From JBBKWJ01 sp037968895 (GTDB taxonomy: Bacteria > Actinomycetota > Acidimicrobiia > Acidimicrobiales > SZUA-35): 33,570 nt of DNA. The translations under genes and the position numbers were made by a program. Position 1 is the stretch's first letter; each line of letters begins with the position of its first letter. Positions 1-7,276 of this stretch are shown one piece after another. Location of the stretch: assembly GCA_037968895.1 (NCBI GenBank), contig JBBKWJ010000226.1:1-33570 (forward strand), in the 5' to 3' direction. Below the pieces are notes generated by a model that saw nothing but the letters and a program-made list of their open reading frames with translations, was not told where the DNA came from and searched no databases.

Positions 1-56
1 CGGCCGATTGGCATCATTGCTTTGTCAAAGTTGGTTCTAAAACTGCCGTCAAACAT
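1..56 (-). CDS. CDP-alcohol phosphatidyltransferase family protein, N-terminal fragment (gene runs off left edge)
   Basis: Only the first 18 codons are inside the window. Read leftward from an ATG at 54-56 they give MFDGSFRTNFDKAMMPIG. This resembles the opening of actinobacterial CDP-alcohol phosphatidyltransferases (a short MFDG... segment, then a VDK..xPIG-like stretch before the first membrane helix); that is recognition from memory, not a search. Context supports it: in Mycobacterium tuberculosis thrS, a HIT protein and the phosphatidylinositol phosphate synthase gene pgsA are adjacent in this order and on one strand, and thrS and HIT lie just to the right here. If correct, the enzyme would make a phospholipid head-group linkage from CDP-diacylglycerol in the membrane. 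The catalytic DG..AR motif is outside the window, so substrate and even family remain inference. Confidence 0.5.
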   Translation of the reverse strand, partial: MFDGSFRTNFDKAMMPIG

Positions 57-141
57 GTACGGACTCAATTCTGGCGCTTGGTACAACGACGCCCGATGGG
101 GCGACGAATCTGTACCACTGTAGTCAGGTCGTCGGAGCAAC

Positions 142-147
142 TACGCT
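142..147 (+). promoter_or_regulatory. -10 element TACGCT of a probable leaderless promoter
   Basis: TACGCT fits TANNNT and ends 6 bases before the ATG at 154, so transcription would start at or next to the A of the start codon. No Shine-Dalgarno-like sequence lies in the 6-base gap. No convincing -35 is visible. Confidence 0.55.
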
Positions 148-153
148 TACGCC

Positions 154-663
154 ATGACTGATCGCTACGACTCACTCTCTCCTCGAGATCTCATCGTGAC
201 CCTCCGCTCGTTGCCTCGACGCTTCGACCAGGTCCACGCCGGGGCCACACGCACTGAGGATCTCGTCGCCCTTATCGACGCCCCAGGTCAAGACGGATCT
301 TCATTGAGTTCGTTGGTGCACGATGCGGCTCAGACAATGGCGGTGCTAAAAGCCGCCATTAGCGGTGTGATTACGTCGAATACCCCAACCGTCTCCGCTC
401 ACGTGCTCGAGGCAAGCGATCGACTGGAGTCGGACGGCGCTCTGATGACGGTCAAAAACGCAGTTGCGTCGTTATCAGACGACGCGCAGGCTCTCGCCGA
501 TCAGCTCGACGGAGTCTCGGCTGACGATTGGGCCAGAAACGCCGACATCACCGGAGGTGGCTCGATACAGACAGTCGCCTTGGTGCAAGAATTGGTACGA
601 GCGATGATCGACCTACTGCGATCAGCTGAGCGACAGGTCGGATGGATGCAAAGCCAGCAATAG
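154..663 (+). CDS. DinB-like helical-bundle protein, function unknown
   Basis: A 169-residue, mostly helical, soluble protein. The layout is that of the DinB/YfiT-like four-helix bundle: an early segment LRSLPRRFDQV, a central SLSSLVHDAAQTMAVLKAAI helix and a late helix ending in an LRSAERQVGWM tail. The usual three metal-binding histidines of the superfamily are not evident; only His28 near the first helix, His56 and His93 are present, and the last helix has none. It may therefore be a degenerate or non-metal member. There is no signal peptide or membrane segment. The gene is alone on the plus strand between two minus-strand genes that are close together in related actinobacteria, so it may be an insertion into that block. 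The ATG at 154 is supported by a -10 hexamer 6 bases upstream. The family assignment is tentative. Confidence 0.65.
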   Translation: MTDRYDSLSPRDLIVTLRSLPRRFDQVHAGATRTEDLVALIDAPGQDGSSLSSLVHDAAQTMAVLKAAISGVITSNTPTVSAHVLEASDRLESDGALMTVKNAVASLSDDAQALADQLDGVSADDWARNADITGGGSIQTVALVQELVRAMIDLLRSAERQVGWMQSQQ

Positions 664-685
664 ACGAGGCCACGCGGCTCAGGGA

Positions 686-1234
686 CTACTCTTCGTCGAG
701 ATCCGACCAGTCTTCAGGGTTGTCTTCGATAAGTGTCTCGATGACCCGCCCATCGACTCCATCGACCCGAACGAGGCCACGCTTCGACGGCGGGTTCTCG
801 GCCGAGTAGATCAAAATTCGCCAGGTGGGACGGCTAAGCCAGCCTCTCCATCCCATCTGCGCCGATGCGTGACCGACAGGGAATCCGACGTGGTCGATCG
901 AGGCGATAAGTGCATCGCGCTCATCGACAGCGAGATTTGAGCCACTTACGAGGCTATATATGCCAAAAAAGGCCAGAATCGCAGCACCGAGAAGCAGTCC
1001 CTTGTTGATGAACACTCCCTCACCGCGAACGGCGTAGAGCGCTACGAGCGCCGCCGCAATGGCAAGATAAATAAACCCAGGGATCCGACGACGATTGTTG
1101 TTCGGGAAGAGGTAGTCCTCTTGGTCGACGAGAGCTGGTTGCAGGTCGTCTGGCAACGCATCGCGGTATTCGTTCTCGACGTCGCGATGGTCGTCTTCGG
1201 CATCGCCCTGTGGCGCAGTGTCCTCGGTAGTCAC
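686..1234 (-). CDS. Small membrane protein with two transmembrane helices, unknown function
   Basis: With the preferred GTG start at 1234 the protein has 182 residues. An acidic, probably cytoplasmic N-terminus (residues 1-50, rich in Asp and Glu) is followed by two hydrophobic helices at about 52-69 and 79-98 separated by a short loop. A soluble C-terminal domain follows that contains VDERDALIASIDHVGFP and ends very acidic. No catalytic motif is recognised. The longest open frame begins at a GTG at 1267 and would overlap the HIT gene by 20 bases. I prefer 1234 because TACGGT lies exactly 6 bases before it, as at several other starts here. It sits between the HIT gene and the partial phosphatidyltransferase, so a role in membrane lipid metabolism is possible but only by position. 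Confidence 0.7.
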   Translation of the reverse strand: MTTEDTAPQGDAEDDHRDVENEYRDALPDDLQPALVDQEDYLFPNNNRRRIPGFIYLAIAAALVALYAVRGEGVFINKGLLLGAAILAFFGIYSLVSGSNLAVDERDALIASIDHVGFPVGHASAQMGWRGWLSRPTWRILIYSAENPPSKRGLVRVDGVDGRVIETLIEDNPEDWSDLDEE

Positions 1235-1240
1235 GGGCAC

Positions 1241-1246
1241 ACCGTA
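1241..1246 (-). promoter_or_regulatory. -10 element TACGGT, probable leaderless promoter inside the end of the HIT gene
   Basis: On the minus strand TACGGT is followed by 6 bases and then GTG at 1234. It decides the start of the downstream membrane protein and would give it transcription independent of thrS-HIT. Confidence 0.45.
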
Positions 1247-1247
1247 C

Positions 1248-1775
1248 TCAGGTTGGCCACGCCTCACGCAGCTTCAACCAAGAGTCACTCAATGTTGTCG
1301 GCAACACCCGCACGTTGGCGGTTGTTGTCATGAAGTTTGTGTCTGCGCTCCAACGGGGAACAACGTGTACGTGCACGTGATCAGGCACTGACCCCCCGCC
1401 CGCAGTTCCTTCGTTCAGCCCAATGTTGATGCCATGTGGCCCGAAGGCTCTGGTTACTGCCACGGTCGCCAGACGGACCGTTGTCCATAGTTCGGCATAC
1501 AGCTCGGGGCTCAGGTCGAGAATCGAGGCGGCCGCTCGAAGCGGCAGGACCATGAGGTGGCCGTTGGTGTATGGGAAAATGTTGAGAATCGCGAACGTGT
1601 GCTCGCCGCGCCACACGATGTAGGTCTCTTCGTCGGGGTAGCCCGATTGCTCGAGAGACTCAAAAAGAGAGAGTCCCTCAACCTTTTCGATATTGGCATG
1701 CGCGACGCCGTCGCTTCCCCGGGTTGGCCAGTTGGCAAGTTTCCAACCAGACCAAAGCTGGTCGAGCGTTGTCAT
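1248..1775 (-). CDS. HIT-family nucleotide phosphorylase/hydrolase (Rv2613c-like)
   Basis: A 175-residue soluble protein with the histidine triad HVHVHVV at residues 133-139, followed by PRW. It also has the upstream HIT hallmarks: GEHTFAILNIFPYTNGHLMVLP around residues 57-78 and NIGLNEGTAGGGSVPDH just before the triad. The family transfers or hydrolyses nucleotidyl groups with the middle histidine as nucleophile. The mycobacterial homologue next to thrS (Rv2613c) is a diadenosine tetraphosphate phosphorylase, so Ap4A is the likely substrate. That fits its position, because aminoacyl-tRNA synthetases make Ap4A as a side product. The ATG at 1773-1775 overlaps the thrS stop in an ATGA arrangement, so translation is probably coupled. 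Confidence 0.9.
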   Translation of the reverse strand: MTTLDQLWSGWKLANWPTRGSDGVAHANIEKVEGLSLFESLEQSGYPDEETYIVWRGEHTFAILNIFPYTNGHLMVLPLRAAASILDLSPELYAELWTTVRLATVAVTRAFGPHGINIGLNEGTAGGGSVPDHVHVHVVPRWSADTNFMTTTANVRVLPTTLSDSWLKLREAWPT

Positions 1776-3742
1776 GCCTTGGTTTCCACCTGCTCGACGA
1801 CCTGAGCGATGAATCCAGACAGAGGCACGTCGCGGTCAACCTCGCCGCCGCGGGGGTTGACACCGACGGTTCGATTGTTGACGTCGTCGCCGCCAACCAC
1901 GAGGACGTACGGAATCTTCTGCTTCTTCGCATTACGAATTCGCTTGCCAAGCGGTTCGGTTGCGGCCACCACTTCGACCCGGAGGCCAACCGCTTCGCAG
2001 GCCGCCACAACGCTCGCGGCGTACTCTTCATGCTCTTCCGCGACCGGCAATACGGTGACCTGGACAGGAGCCAGCCAGGCGGGGAAATTGCCCGCGTAGT
2101 GCTCAACGAGCACTCCAAAGAACCGTTCGATCGACCCAAGCAATGCTCGGTGCAACATGATCGGTTGCTTGCGCTCGCCGTCGCTATCAACGTATTCGAG
2201 TCCGAACCGCTCTGGCAGATTGAAGTCGGCCTGGATGGTCGAGAGCTGCCACGAACGGCCAATGGCGTCGCGTACATCTACATCGATCTTTGGCCCATAG
2301 AAGGCAGCGTCGCCCTCTTTGATTCCGTACTCACAGTTGTGCACATCGAGGGCAGAACGGAGCGCCTCGGTTGCCATGTCCCAAATGTCGTCGGAACCGA
2401 CCGACTTGTCAGGGTTCTTGGTTGACAGATTGAAGCTGAAGTCATCGAAACCGAACGCCTTCAACACGCTCAACACAAAGTCGAGCAACGACGCGATCTC
2501 GTCGGCTAGTTGCTCTTGGGTACAGAAGATATGCGAGTCGTCTTGGGTGAAGCCGCGGATTCGCATGAGGCCGTGAAGGGTTCCGGCCCGCTCGTAGCGG
2601 TAGACGGTTCCGAGCTCAAACAGGCGAATCGGGAGGTCGCGGTATGACCGTTGCTGAGAGCTGTAGATGAGCGTATGCATCGGGCAATTCATGGGCTTCG
2701 GGTAGTAGGTCCCGTTGTCCATTTCCATCGGCGGATACATGCCGTCGGCGTAGAAGTCGAGGTGGCCAGAGGTCTCAAACAGTTGTGCGTTGGCAAGATG
2801 AGGGGTGTAGACGAAGTCGTAGCCGCCAGTTTCGTGGCGATCACGCGAATAGTCCTCGATCTGCTTTCGAACGAGTGCGCCCTTCGGATGCCATACGGCA
2901 AGACCGCCACCGAGAGCGCTCGGGAACGACAAAAGGTCAAGCTCGTTTGCGAGCTTTCGGTGGTCGCGTTTCGCTGCTTCCTCAAGGTGGTTGAGGTGAG
3001 CGGCTAGCTGCTTCTTGTCGGCCCATGCGGTGCCATAGATGCGCTGCAGCATTGGCTGCTTTTCGTCGCCACGCCAGTAGGCGCCGGCCACGGTCATCAG
3101 CTTGAAGTGGCCAAGGTGGCCAGTGTGAGGAACGTGAGGGCCCATACACATGTCGACAAATTCGTCGGTATTTCGATAGAAGCTGATGATCTCGCCACCC
3201 GCTTCACCGGCCAGCTCAGACGAAGCGCTCGCGCGTTCACCTGAGCTCACTGCTTCGATGATTTCACGCTTGTAGCGGTGGGAAGCCATGAGCTCGAGCG
3301 CTTCGGCCGGAGCAAGTTCTGATCGGATGAAAGGCTGGCGAGCCTTGATGATTTCACGCATCTTGGCGTCGATGCGATCGAGATCTTCCTCGTGGAAAGT
3401 CCCGCCATCGGGTAGCGAGAAGTCGTAGTAGAACCCGTTTTCGATCGGCGGCCCTATAGCAAAGGTGGCCCCTGGCCAAAGCTCAAGCACAGCCTGCGCA
3501 AGCACGTGAGCAGTTGAGTGACGAATGGTGTGCAAGCCCCGGTCGGAGTCTGGGGTGACGATCTCGACGACTGCTCCAGGGGTGAGGGCCGTGCCAAGGT
3601 CGGTTTCGTGGCCGTCAACCACGCCGATAAGGGCGTCTTTTGCCAGCCTTTTACCGATATCGGCAGCGAGATCGGCGACAGTAGCGCCGTCGTCAAGGCT
3701 GCGAATGGACCCGTCGGGGAGTTGTACGTCTATTTGGCTCAC
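1772..3742 (-). CDS. thrS: Threonine-tRNA ligase
   Basis: Charges tRNA-Thr with threonine in the cytosol. In the 656-residue form the domains run: TGS domain (about 1-60, starting SQIDVQLPDGS), the second-additional editing domain (HSTAHVLAQAV; CMGPHVPHTGHLGHFKL), the class II catalytic core, and a C-terminal anticodon-binding domain from about residue 550 (APVQVTVLPV). Motif 2 reads YRYERAGTLHGLMRIRGFTQ. The zinc ligands are the Cys in MNCPMH, the His in QDDSHIF and the His in MLHRALLGS. The length is normal for the family. The open frame extends upstream to 3796, but I chose the GTG at 3742: the next 18 residues upstream are not conserved in character, and TACACT sits 7 bases before this GTG. 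It is the first gene of a unit with the HIT gene. Confidence 0.97.
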   Translation of the reverse strand: MSQIDVQLPDGSIRSLDDGATVADLAADIGKRLAKDALIGVVDGHETDLGTALTPGAVVEIVTPDSDRGLHTIRHSTAHVLAQAVLELWPGATFAIGPPIENGFYYDFSLPDGGTFHEEDLDRIDAKMREIIKARQPFIRSELAPAEALELMASHRYKREIIEAVSSGERASASSELAGEAGGEIISFYRNTDEFVDMCMGPHVPHTGHLGHFKLMTVAGAYWRGDEKQPMLQRIYGTAWADKKQLAAHLNHLEEAAKRDHRKLANELDLLSFPSALGGGLAVWHPKGALVRKQIEDYSRDRHETGGYDFVYTPHLANAQLFETSGHLDFYADGMYPPMEMDNGTYYPKPMNCPMHTLIYSSQQRSYRDLPIRLFELGTVYRYERAGTLHGLMRIRGFTQDDSHIFCTQEQLADEIASLLDFVLSVLKAFGFDDFSFNLSTKNPDKSVGSDDIWDMATEALRSALDVHNCEYGIKEGDAAFYGPKIDVDVRDAIGRSWQLSTIQADFNLPERFGLEYVDSDGERKQPIMLHRALLGSIERFFGVLVEHYAGNFPAWLAPVQVTVLPVAEEHEEYAASVVAACEAVGLRVEVVAATEPLGKRIRNAKKQKIPYVLVVGGDDVNNRTVGVNPRGGEVDRDVPLSGFIAQVVEQVETKA

Positions 3743-3749
3743 GGGCCAG

Positions 3750-3755
3750 AGTGTA
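3750..3755 (-). promoter_or_regulatory. -10 element TACACT of the thrS promoter
   Basis: TACACT on the minus strand is separated by 7 bases from the GTG at 3742. This predicts a leaderless or nearly leaderless thrS transcript, with no room for a T-box or other leader regulation. Confidence 0.5.
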
Positions 3756-3823
3756 ACGGCCGCGGCCAATGGCGGCGTGCGAATTGATCGCCGCACCAGA
3801 AGCGAAAGGCTGTGCGTCAGCTA

Positions 3824-4729
3824 CTAATCGAGATTGATGAGCGGTCTACTCTTGATCGCTTCGCTCGATGACCGACGTTCGGCGGTTGCTTCTGCCGGGT
3901 CGGGCTTCTTCGTCTTCCCTGGCTTGGCCGAATCGGCAGACTTCGCGCCGTTTTCAGCAACGATTGACTTCTTGCCTGCGTATGTATCGTCGTAGATCTG
4001 ACCGGTGAGGGCCTGAATCTCGAACATCAACTCGTCGGTCAATTCTCGATAGATGACCCTGTCGCCGATACGGGAACGATAGCGCAGCGAATCGATTGGT
4101 TTGCCGAACTTTATTGTCGCTCGACGGAACACGTTTGGAACCGGCTGGTCTGGAGGCTGAATGTCGACGGTTCCCAGAATGCCGACCGGAACAATTGGCG
4201 AACCTGTTTCGATCGCAAGGCGGGCTGCGCCGGTGTGACCCTTGTGTAGGTTGCCTGATCGAGACCGGGTGCCCTCGGGATAGATGCCGAAGACGCCGCC
4301 GTCGAGCAGCACGCCGCGTGCCGCGTCGAGGGCTGCATTGGCACGCCCGCCGCCCCTTCGATCGATGGGAATCATGCCGAGTTTGGGAAAGAGCGTTCTC
4401 GTCTTCCAGTCGTCGAGGTACTCGGCCTTGCCGACGAAGGTCATTTGGCGTGGTACGGCGGCGGGAAGGACAAAGCTGTCGAAAACTGACAGGTGGTTGG
4501 GGCAGAGCAATGCGCCACCCTTTGTCGGCAGGTTCTCAATGCCTTGAATATCAATTCGCCAGAAGAATTTGAACAACGGCCGTACGATCGTCATCGCGAT
4601 CTTGTTCCAGTCGCCAATTCCCTCAGGCAGTTCGACAGCAGCTGAGGTGACAGTGACAGTTGGATGTTCGGTGCTACTTGTCAAAGATCCGGTTCCTTGT
4701 CCTTCTTCAACTAACGCGTTGCCGACCAT
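3824..4729 (-). CDS. 1-acyl-sn-glycerol-3-phosphate acyltransferase (PlsC-like)
   Basis: A membrane-associated acyltransferase of 301 residues that would transfer an acyl chain to lysophosphatidic acid or a related lipid acceptor. The catalytic motif I is NHLSVFD (NHx4D) near residue 79. The acceptor-binding motif is IYPEGTRSRSG and motif IV is SPIVPVGILG. A Phe/Trp-rich stretch (IVRPLFKFFWRIDI) before motif I likely anchors it to the membrane. The last 50 residues are a low-complexity Lys/Ala/Pro/Glu tail outside the catalytic fold. The frame opens at a TTG at 4747, but the ATG at 4729 is better and has TATTGT 8 bases upstream. The stop of mshC is 54 bases upstream, so it may be co-transcribed and also have its own promoter. 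The acceptor specificity is not readable from sequence. Confidence 0.9.
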   Translation of the reverse strand: MVGNALVEEGQGTGSLTSSTEHPTVTVTSAAVELPEGIGDWNKIAMTIVRPLFKFFWRIDIQGIENLPTKGGALLCPNHLSVFDSFVLPAAVPRQMTFVGKAEYLDDWKTRTLFPKLGMIPIDRRGGGRANAALDAARGVLLDGGVFGIYPEGTRSRSGNLHKGHTGAARLAIETGSPIVPVGILGTVDIQPPDQPVPNVFRRATIKFGKPIDSLRYRSRIGDRVIYRELTDELMFEIQALTGQIYDDTYAGKKSIVAENGAKSADSAKPGKTKKPDPAEATAERRSSSEAIKSRPLINLD

Positions 4730-4737
4730 AGCTGGCG

Positions 4738-4743
4738 ACAATA
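4738..4743 (-). promoter_or_regulatory. -10 element TATTGT before the acyltransferase gene
   Basis: TATTGT on the minus strand ends 8 bases before the ATG at 4729 and supports that start over the TTG at 4747, which it would partly overlap. Confidence 0.4.
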
Positions 4744-4783
4744 GCAATGCGCGAGCTGGTGGAACAAGCAGGCCCTCAGCGGG

Positions 4784-5977
4784 TCAGGCTTTCCCAGGGG
4801 CCACAGGCCTCGATGTGTCGACGCCGAGCAAAAGCGCGGCCTCTGAAACTCCCTCGCCACGCCTTGCGGCCTCGTCGATCGCATCGATCGCGCCTGGAGT
4901 ATCGAGGTCGTTGTCAAGCGACGCCCTCACCTCGGCCAATGCTCCGTCGCCCGGCCCATTAGCGACCCAGGTCGCGAGACGTCCTGCTGCTCGATCCATG
5001 ATGGTGTCTTCCCACTCCCACGGATCGCGGTAGTGGTGCTCGATCACACCGAGCCGAATCGCCCGTGGGTCGAAGGTCTGGCGCAAGTTGCTGACGAAAA
5101 CAAGATTCCCAAGCGACTTCGACATCTTCTCGCCGTCCATGCGAACCATGGCCTGGTGCATCCAGTGGCGGACGAATGTTTCGCCGGTTATTGACTCGGT
5201 CTGTAGCGCCTCACACTCATGGTGCGGGAAGATGAGGTCGGATCCGCCACCGTGTAGGTCAACGGTGTTTCCGAGCTCGCGATGGGCGAGCGCCGAGCAC
5301 TCGATGTGCCATCCTGGCCTGCCGGGTCCCCAGAGGGTTTCCCACTCTGGCTCACCAGGAGCCGACGGTTGCCAGAGGATGAAGTCGAGTGGATCACGCT
5401 TGTTTGGGTCTTCGGGATTGCCGCCGCGCTCGGCTGCGAACTCAAGCATCGTGGCGCGGTCGTAGCCAGAAATCGAGCCAAACGAAGAGTTTGTGGAGAT
5501 ATCAAAGTAGACACCGCCACCCGCTTCGTAGGCGTGGCCCGAATCCATCAGGGCTCCGATCATCGAGCGGATCTCGGGGATCGCAGATGTAGCACGCGGC
5601 TCGCTCCATGACGGCAGCATGTCGAGGGCAATCATGTCGCTGTTGAACCGTGCAACTTCAGCCGCCGCGAGGTCGAGGTAATGCACCCCGAGTTCGGCCG
5701 CCTTGCCGAGAATGCTGTCGTCGACATCGGTGATGTTACGAACAGCCTTGGTCTCGTGGCCAATGTCGCGGAGGCGGCGCTGCAACACGTCGTAGGTCAG
5801 GTAGACGGCGGCGTGGCCGAGGTGAGTCGCGTCGTACGGCGTGATGCCGCAGATATAGATCTTGACAAGGAGCCCTGGCTCGAACGGAACGACCTCTTGT
5901 CGCCTGGTGTCGAACAACTGCATGGTTGCCGGAGGCGTCCATGCGTCAACGGCTGCTGTTGGGTTGTCGTCACTCAT
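4784..5977 (-). CDS. mshC: Cysteine--1D-myo-inosityl glucosaminide ligase (mycothiol synthesis)
   Basis: MshC joins cysteine to the amino group of GlcN-inositol using ATP, the third committed step of mycothiol synthesis in the cytosol. The protein resembles class I cysteinyl-tRNA synthetase, but three things point to MshC: the signature YICGITPYDATHLGHAAVYLTYD instead of CGPTVYD, the short length (397 residues) and the absence of the tRNA-binding C-terminal domain. The HIGH-like motif THLGH is at 51-55, KMSKS at 284-288, and zinc ligands are Cys43, Cys227 and His252. The KMSKS loop continues SLGNLVFVSNL as in MshC. A TACGCT hexamer lies 35 bases upstream (6013-6018), so unlike its neighbours this gene probably has a short leader. 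mshA, mshB and mshD are not in the window. Confidence 0.93.
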   Translation of the reverse strand: MSDDNPTAAVDAWTPPATMQLFDTRRQEVVPFEPGLLVKIYICGITPYDATHLGHAAVYLTYDVLQRRLRDIGHETKAVRNITDVDDSILGKAAELGVHYLDLAAAEVARFNSDMIALDMLPSWSEPRATSAIPEIRSMIGALMDSGHAYEAGGGVYFDISTNSSFGSISGYDRATMLEFAAERGGNPEDPNKRDPLDFILWQPSAPGEPEWETLWGPGRPGWHIECSALAHRELGNTVDLHGGGSDLIFPHHECEALQTESITGETFVRHWMHQAMVRMDGEKMSKSLGNLVFVSNLRQTFDPRAIRLGVIEHHYRDPWEWEDTIMDRAAGRLATWVANGPGDGALAEVRASLDNDLDTPGAIDAIDEAARRGEGVSEAALLLGVDTSRPVAPGKA

Positions 5978-6076
5978 GGGGCCCCACTGAGGTCGGTCGA
6001 TCAGAGCTTGGGAGCGTAACCGGCCCGGACGGTGATCATCGAACTCAGTGCCACTAGACCTAACTGGGCTTTGCTA

Positions 6077-6102
6077 CGACCATTCTTTCCCTCGCATGGT
6101 CG
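6077..6102. repeat. Inverted repeat upstream of fabI
   Basis: Seven-base arms CGACCAT (6077-6083) and ATGGTCG (6096-6102) are separated by 12 pyrimidine-rich bases, 33 bases before the fabI start. It could be an operator half-site pair or a weak hairpin in a leader. Arms this short can arise by chance. Confidence 0.25.
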
Positions 6103-6135
6103 CAACATTCTGATTCTCGTGCCAGTCTGAGTGCC

Positions 6136-6903
6136 GTGGGAATCCTAAACGACAAAAAACTGCTCATCACCGGTGTACTCACCGACGACTCGCTTGCGTT
6201 TGGCGTCGCCAAACTCGCCCAAGCTGAAGGGGCCGAGATCATCCTGACTAGCTTTGGGCGGGCGATGCGACTTACCGAGCGAACGGCCCGCAAGCTCGAC
6301 GTCACGCCTCAGGTCCTTGAGCTCGACATCAGCAACCAAGACCACATTTCAGCGGTCCGCGAAACGCTGCGGGCCGAGTGGGGCCGAGTCGATGGGGCGC
6401 TCCACAGCATTGGTTTTGCGCCCGAGGCCTGCCTTGGTGATGACTTCTTCGGCGCTACGTGGGACGACGTCTCAACCGCAGTACAGGTGTCGGCCTACTC
6501 TCTTCGGTCACTTGCCGATGTCGTGACTCCGCTCATGACCGACGGCGGCGCGCTGGTTGGCCTCACATTTGACGCCACCGTTGCGTGGCCCGCATACAAC
6601 TGGATGGGCATGGCCAAAGCCGCGATGGAATCGCTCAATCGCTACCTCGCACGCGAACTCGGCCCTCAACAGATTCGATGCAATCTCGTCGCCGCCGGGC
6701 CAATGCGAACCATCGCCGCCAAGTCAATCCCTGGTTTCGCCAAGTTCGAAGAAGAGTGGGTGGCAAAGGCGCCGCTTGGATGGGATGTCAACCACTCAGA
6801 CGGCGTGCCAAGAGCATGCGTGGCCTTGCTCTCCGACTGGTTCCCTCAGACGACGGGCAGCATCATCCATGTCGATGGCGGCTACCACATGATTGGCGCC
6901 TAA
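6136..6903 (+). CDS. fabI: Enoyl-[acyl-carrier-protein] reductase, InhA-like
   Basis: Reduces the enoyl-ACP double bond with NADH in the last step of each fatty acid synthase II cycle. This short-chain dehydrogenase of 255 residues has the FabI-type nucleotide site (LLITGVLTDDSLAFGVAKLA), HSIGF at 90-94 and the catalytic Tyr154 and Lys161 in PAYNWMGMAKAAMES. The spacing is that of the FabI subgroup (Tyr-x6-Lys), and the AYNWM...AK wording matches mycobacterial InhA more closely than E. coli FabI. It ends in TGSIIHVDGGYHMIGA, the expected C-terminus. The GTG start at 6136 begins the Rossmann strand at the normal distance. No clear Shine-Dalgarno and no good TANNNT are seen; CAGTCT, 7 bases upstream, is the nearest match. 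It is monocistronic and faces the DUF6285 gene. Confidence 0.95.
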   Translation: MGILNDKKLLITGVLTDDSLAFGVAKLAQAEGAEIILTSFGRAMRLTERTARKLDVTPQVLELDISNQDHISAVRETLRAEWGRVDGALHSIGFAPEACLGDDFFGATWDDVSTAVQVSAYSLRSLADVVTPLMTDGGALVGLTFDATVAWPAYNWMGMAKAAMESLNRYLARELGPQQIRCNLVAAGPMRTIAAKSIPGFAKFEEEWVAKAPLGWDVNHSDGVPRACVALLSDWFPQTTGSIIHVDGGYHMIGA

Positions 6904-6925
6904 CTGCCAAACCTCGAGGTGTAGA

Positions 6926-7276
6926 TCAGCGAGCAAACTTGGGCCAACGAGGGTTGGTGACATCAACAGCAACCTCGGCAAACGGCAGTAGCAGAGCCGC
7001 AACCTGCGCGAGTTCGTGGTCATGGACTCCGTCACGAATATGGCGAGCCAGCCCTGCCGAATCGGATGCGCCTAACGACGCAACCACCTGTTCGTACGCC
7101 TCGGTTGCGCTCCCATCTAGGGCAAGTTCTCGTTCGACAATCGCCAACATGTTCGCGGCAACGCGAGCATGGAAGCTGACTGCGCCACTTGTTTGCGCGA
7201 CGACGGAGTCAAGCAGAAACTCTCGCACTGCCTTTAGGAGCTCGCTCGCCGACGGGTGTTGGAATTCAGCAGTCAT
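6926..7276 (-). CDS. DUF6285 domain protein, partner of the upstream phosphotransferase
   Basis: A 116-residue soluble helical protein. The pattern PSASELLKAVREFLLDSV near the N-terminus, FHARVAANMLAIVERELAL in the middle and VTNPRW near the end is the one I recall for DUF6285, a small family regularly encoded right after an aminoglycoside-phosphotransferase-like gene in actinobacteria and proteobacteria. Here its ATG overlaps the stop of that gene by 4 bases (ATGA), so the two are probably translated together and may form a complex. The biochemical role is unknown. Confidence 0.75.
   Translation of the reverse strand: MTAEFQHPSASELLKAVREFLLDSVVAQTSGAVSFHARVAANMLAIVERELALDGSATEAYEQVVASLGASDSAGLARHIRDGVHDHELAQVAALLLPFAEVAVDVTNPRWPKFAR

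Noticed and set aside
1..123. Plus-strand frame open from base 1 to a TAG at 121, a possible gene tail
   Set aside because: No recognisable C-terminus, and the minus-strand fragment at 1-56 fits known gene order better; both cannot easily be coding.
1724..2425. 233-residue plus-strand open frame inside thrS
   Set aside because: Antisense to conserved thrS catalytic sequence; the composition is a reflection of the real codons.
3743..3796. Upstream extension of thrS to 3796
   Set aside because: The added 18 residues do not look like the TGS domain start, and the -10 hexamer at 3750-3755 lies inside them.
4784..5977. Cysteinyl-tRNA synthetase
   Set aside because: It has CGITPYDATHLGHA and lacks the tRNA-binding C-terminal domain, both typical of MshC.
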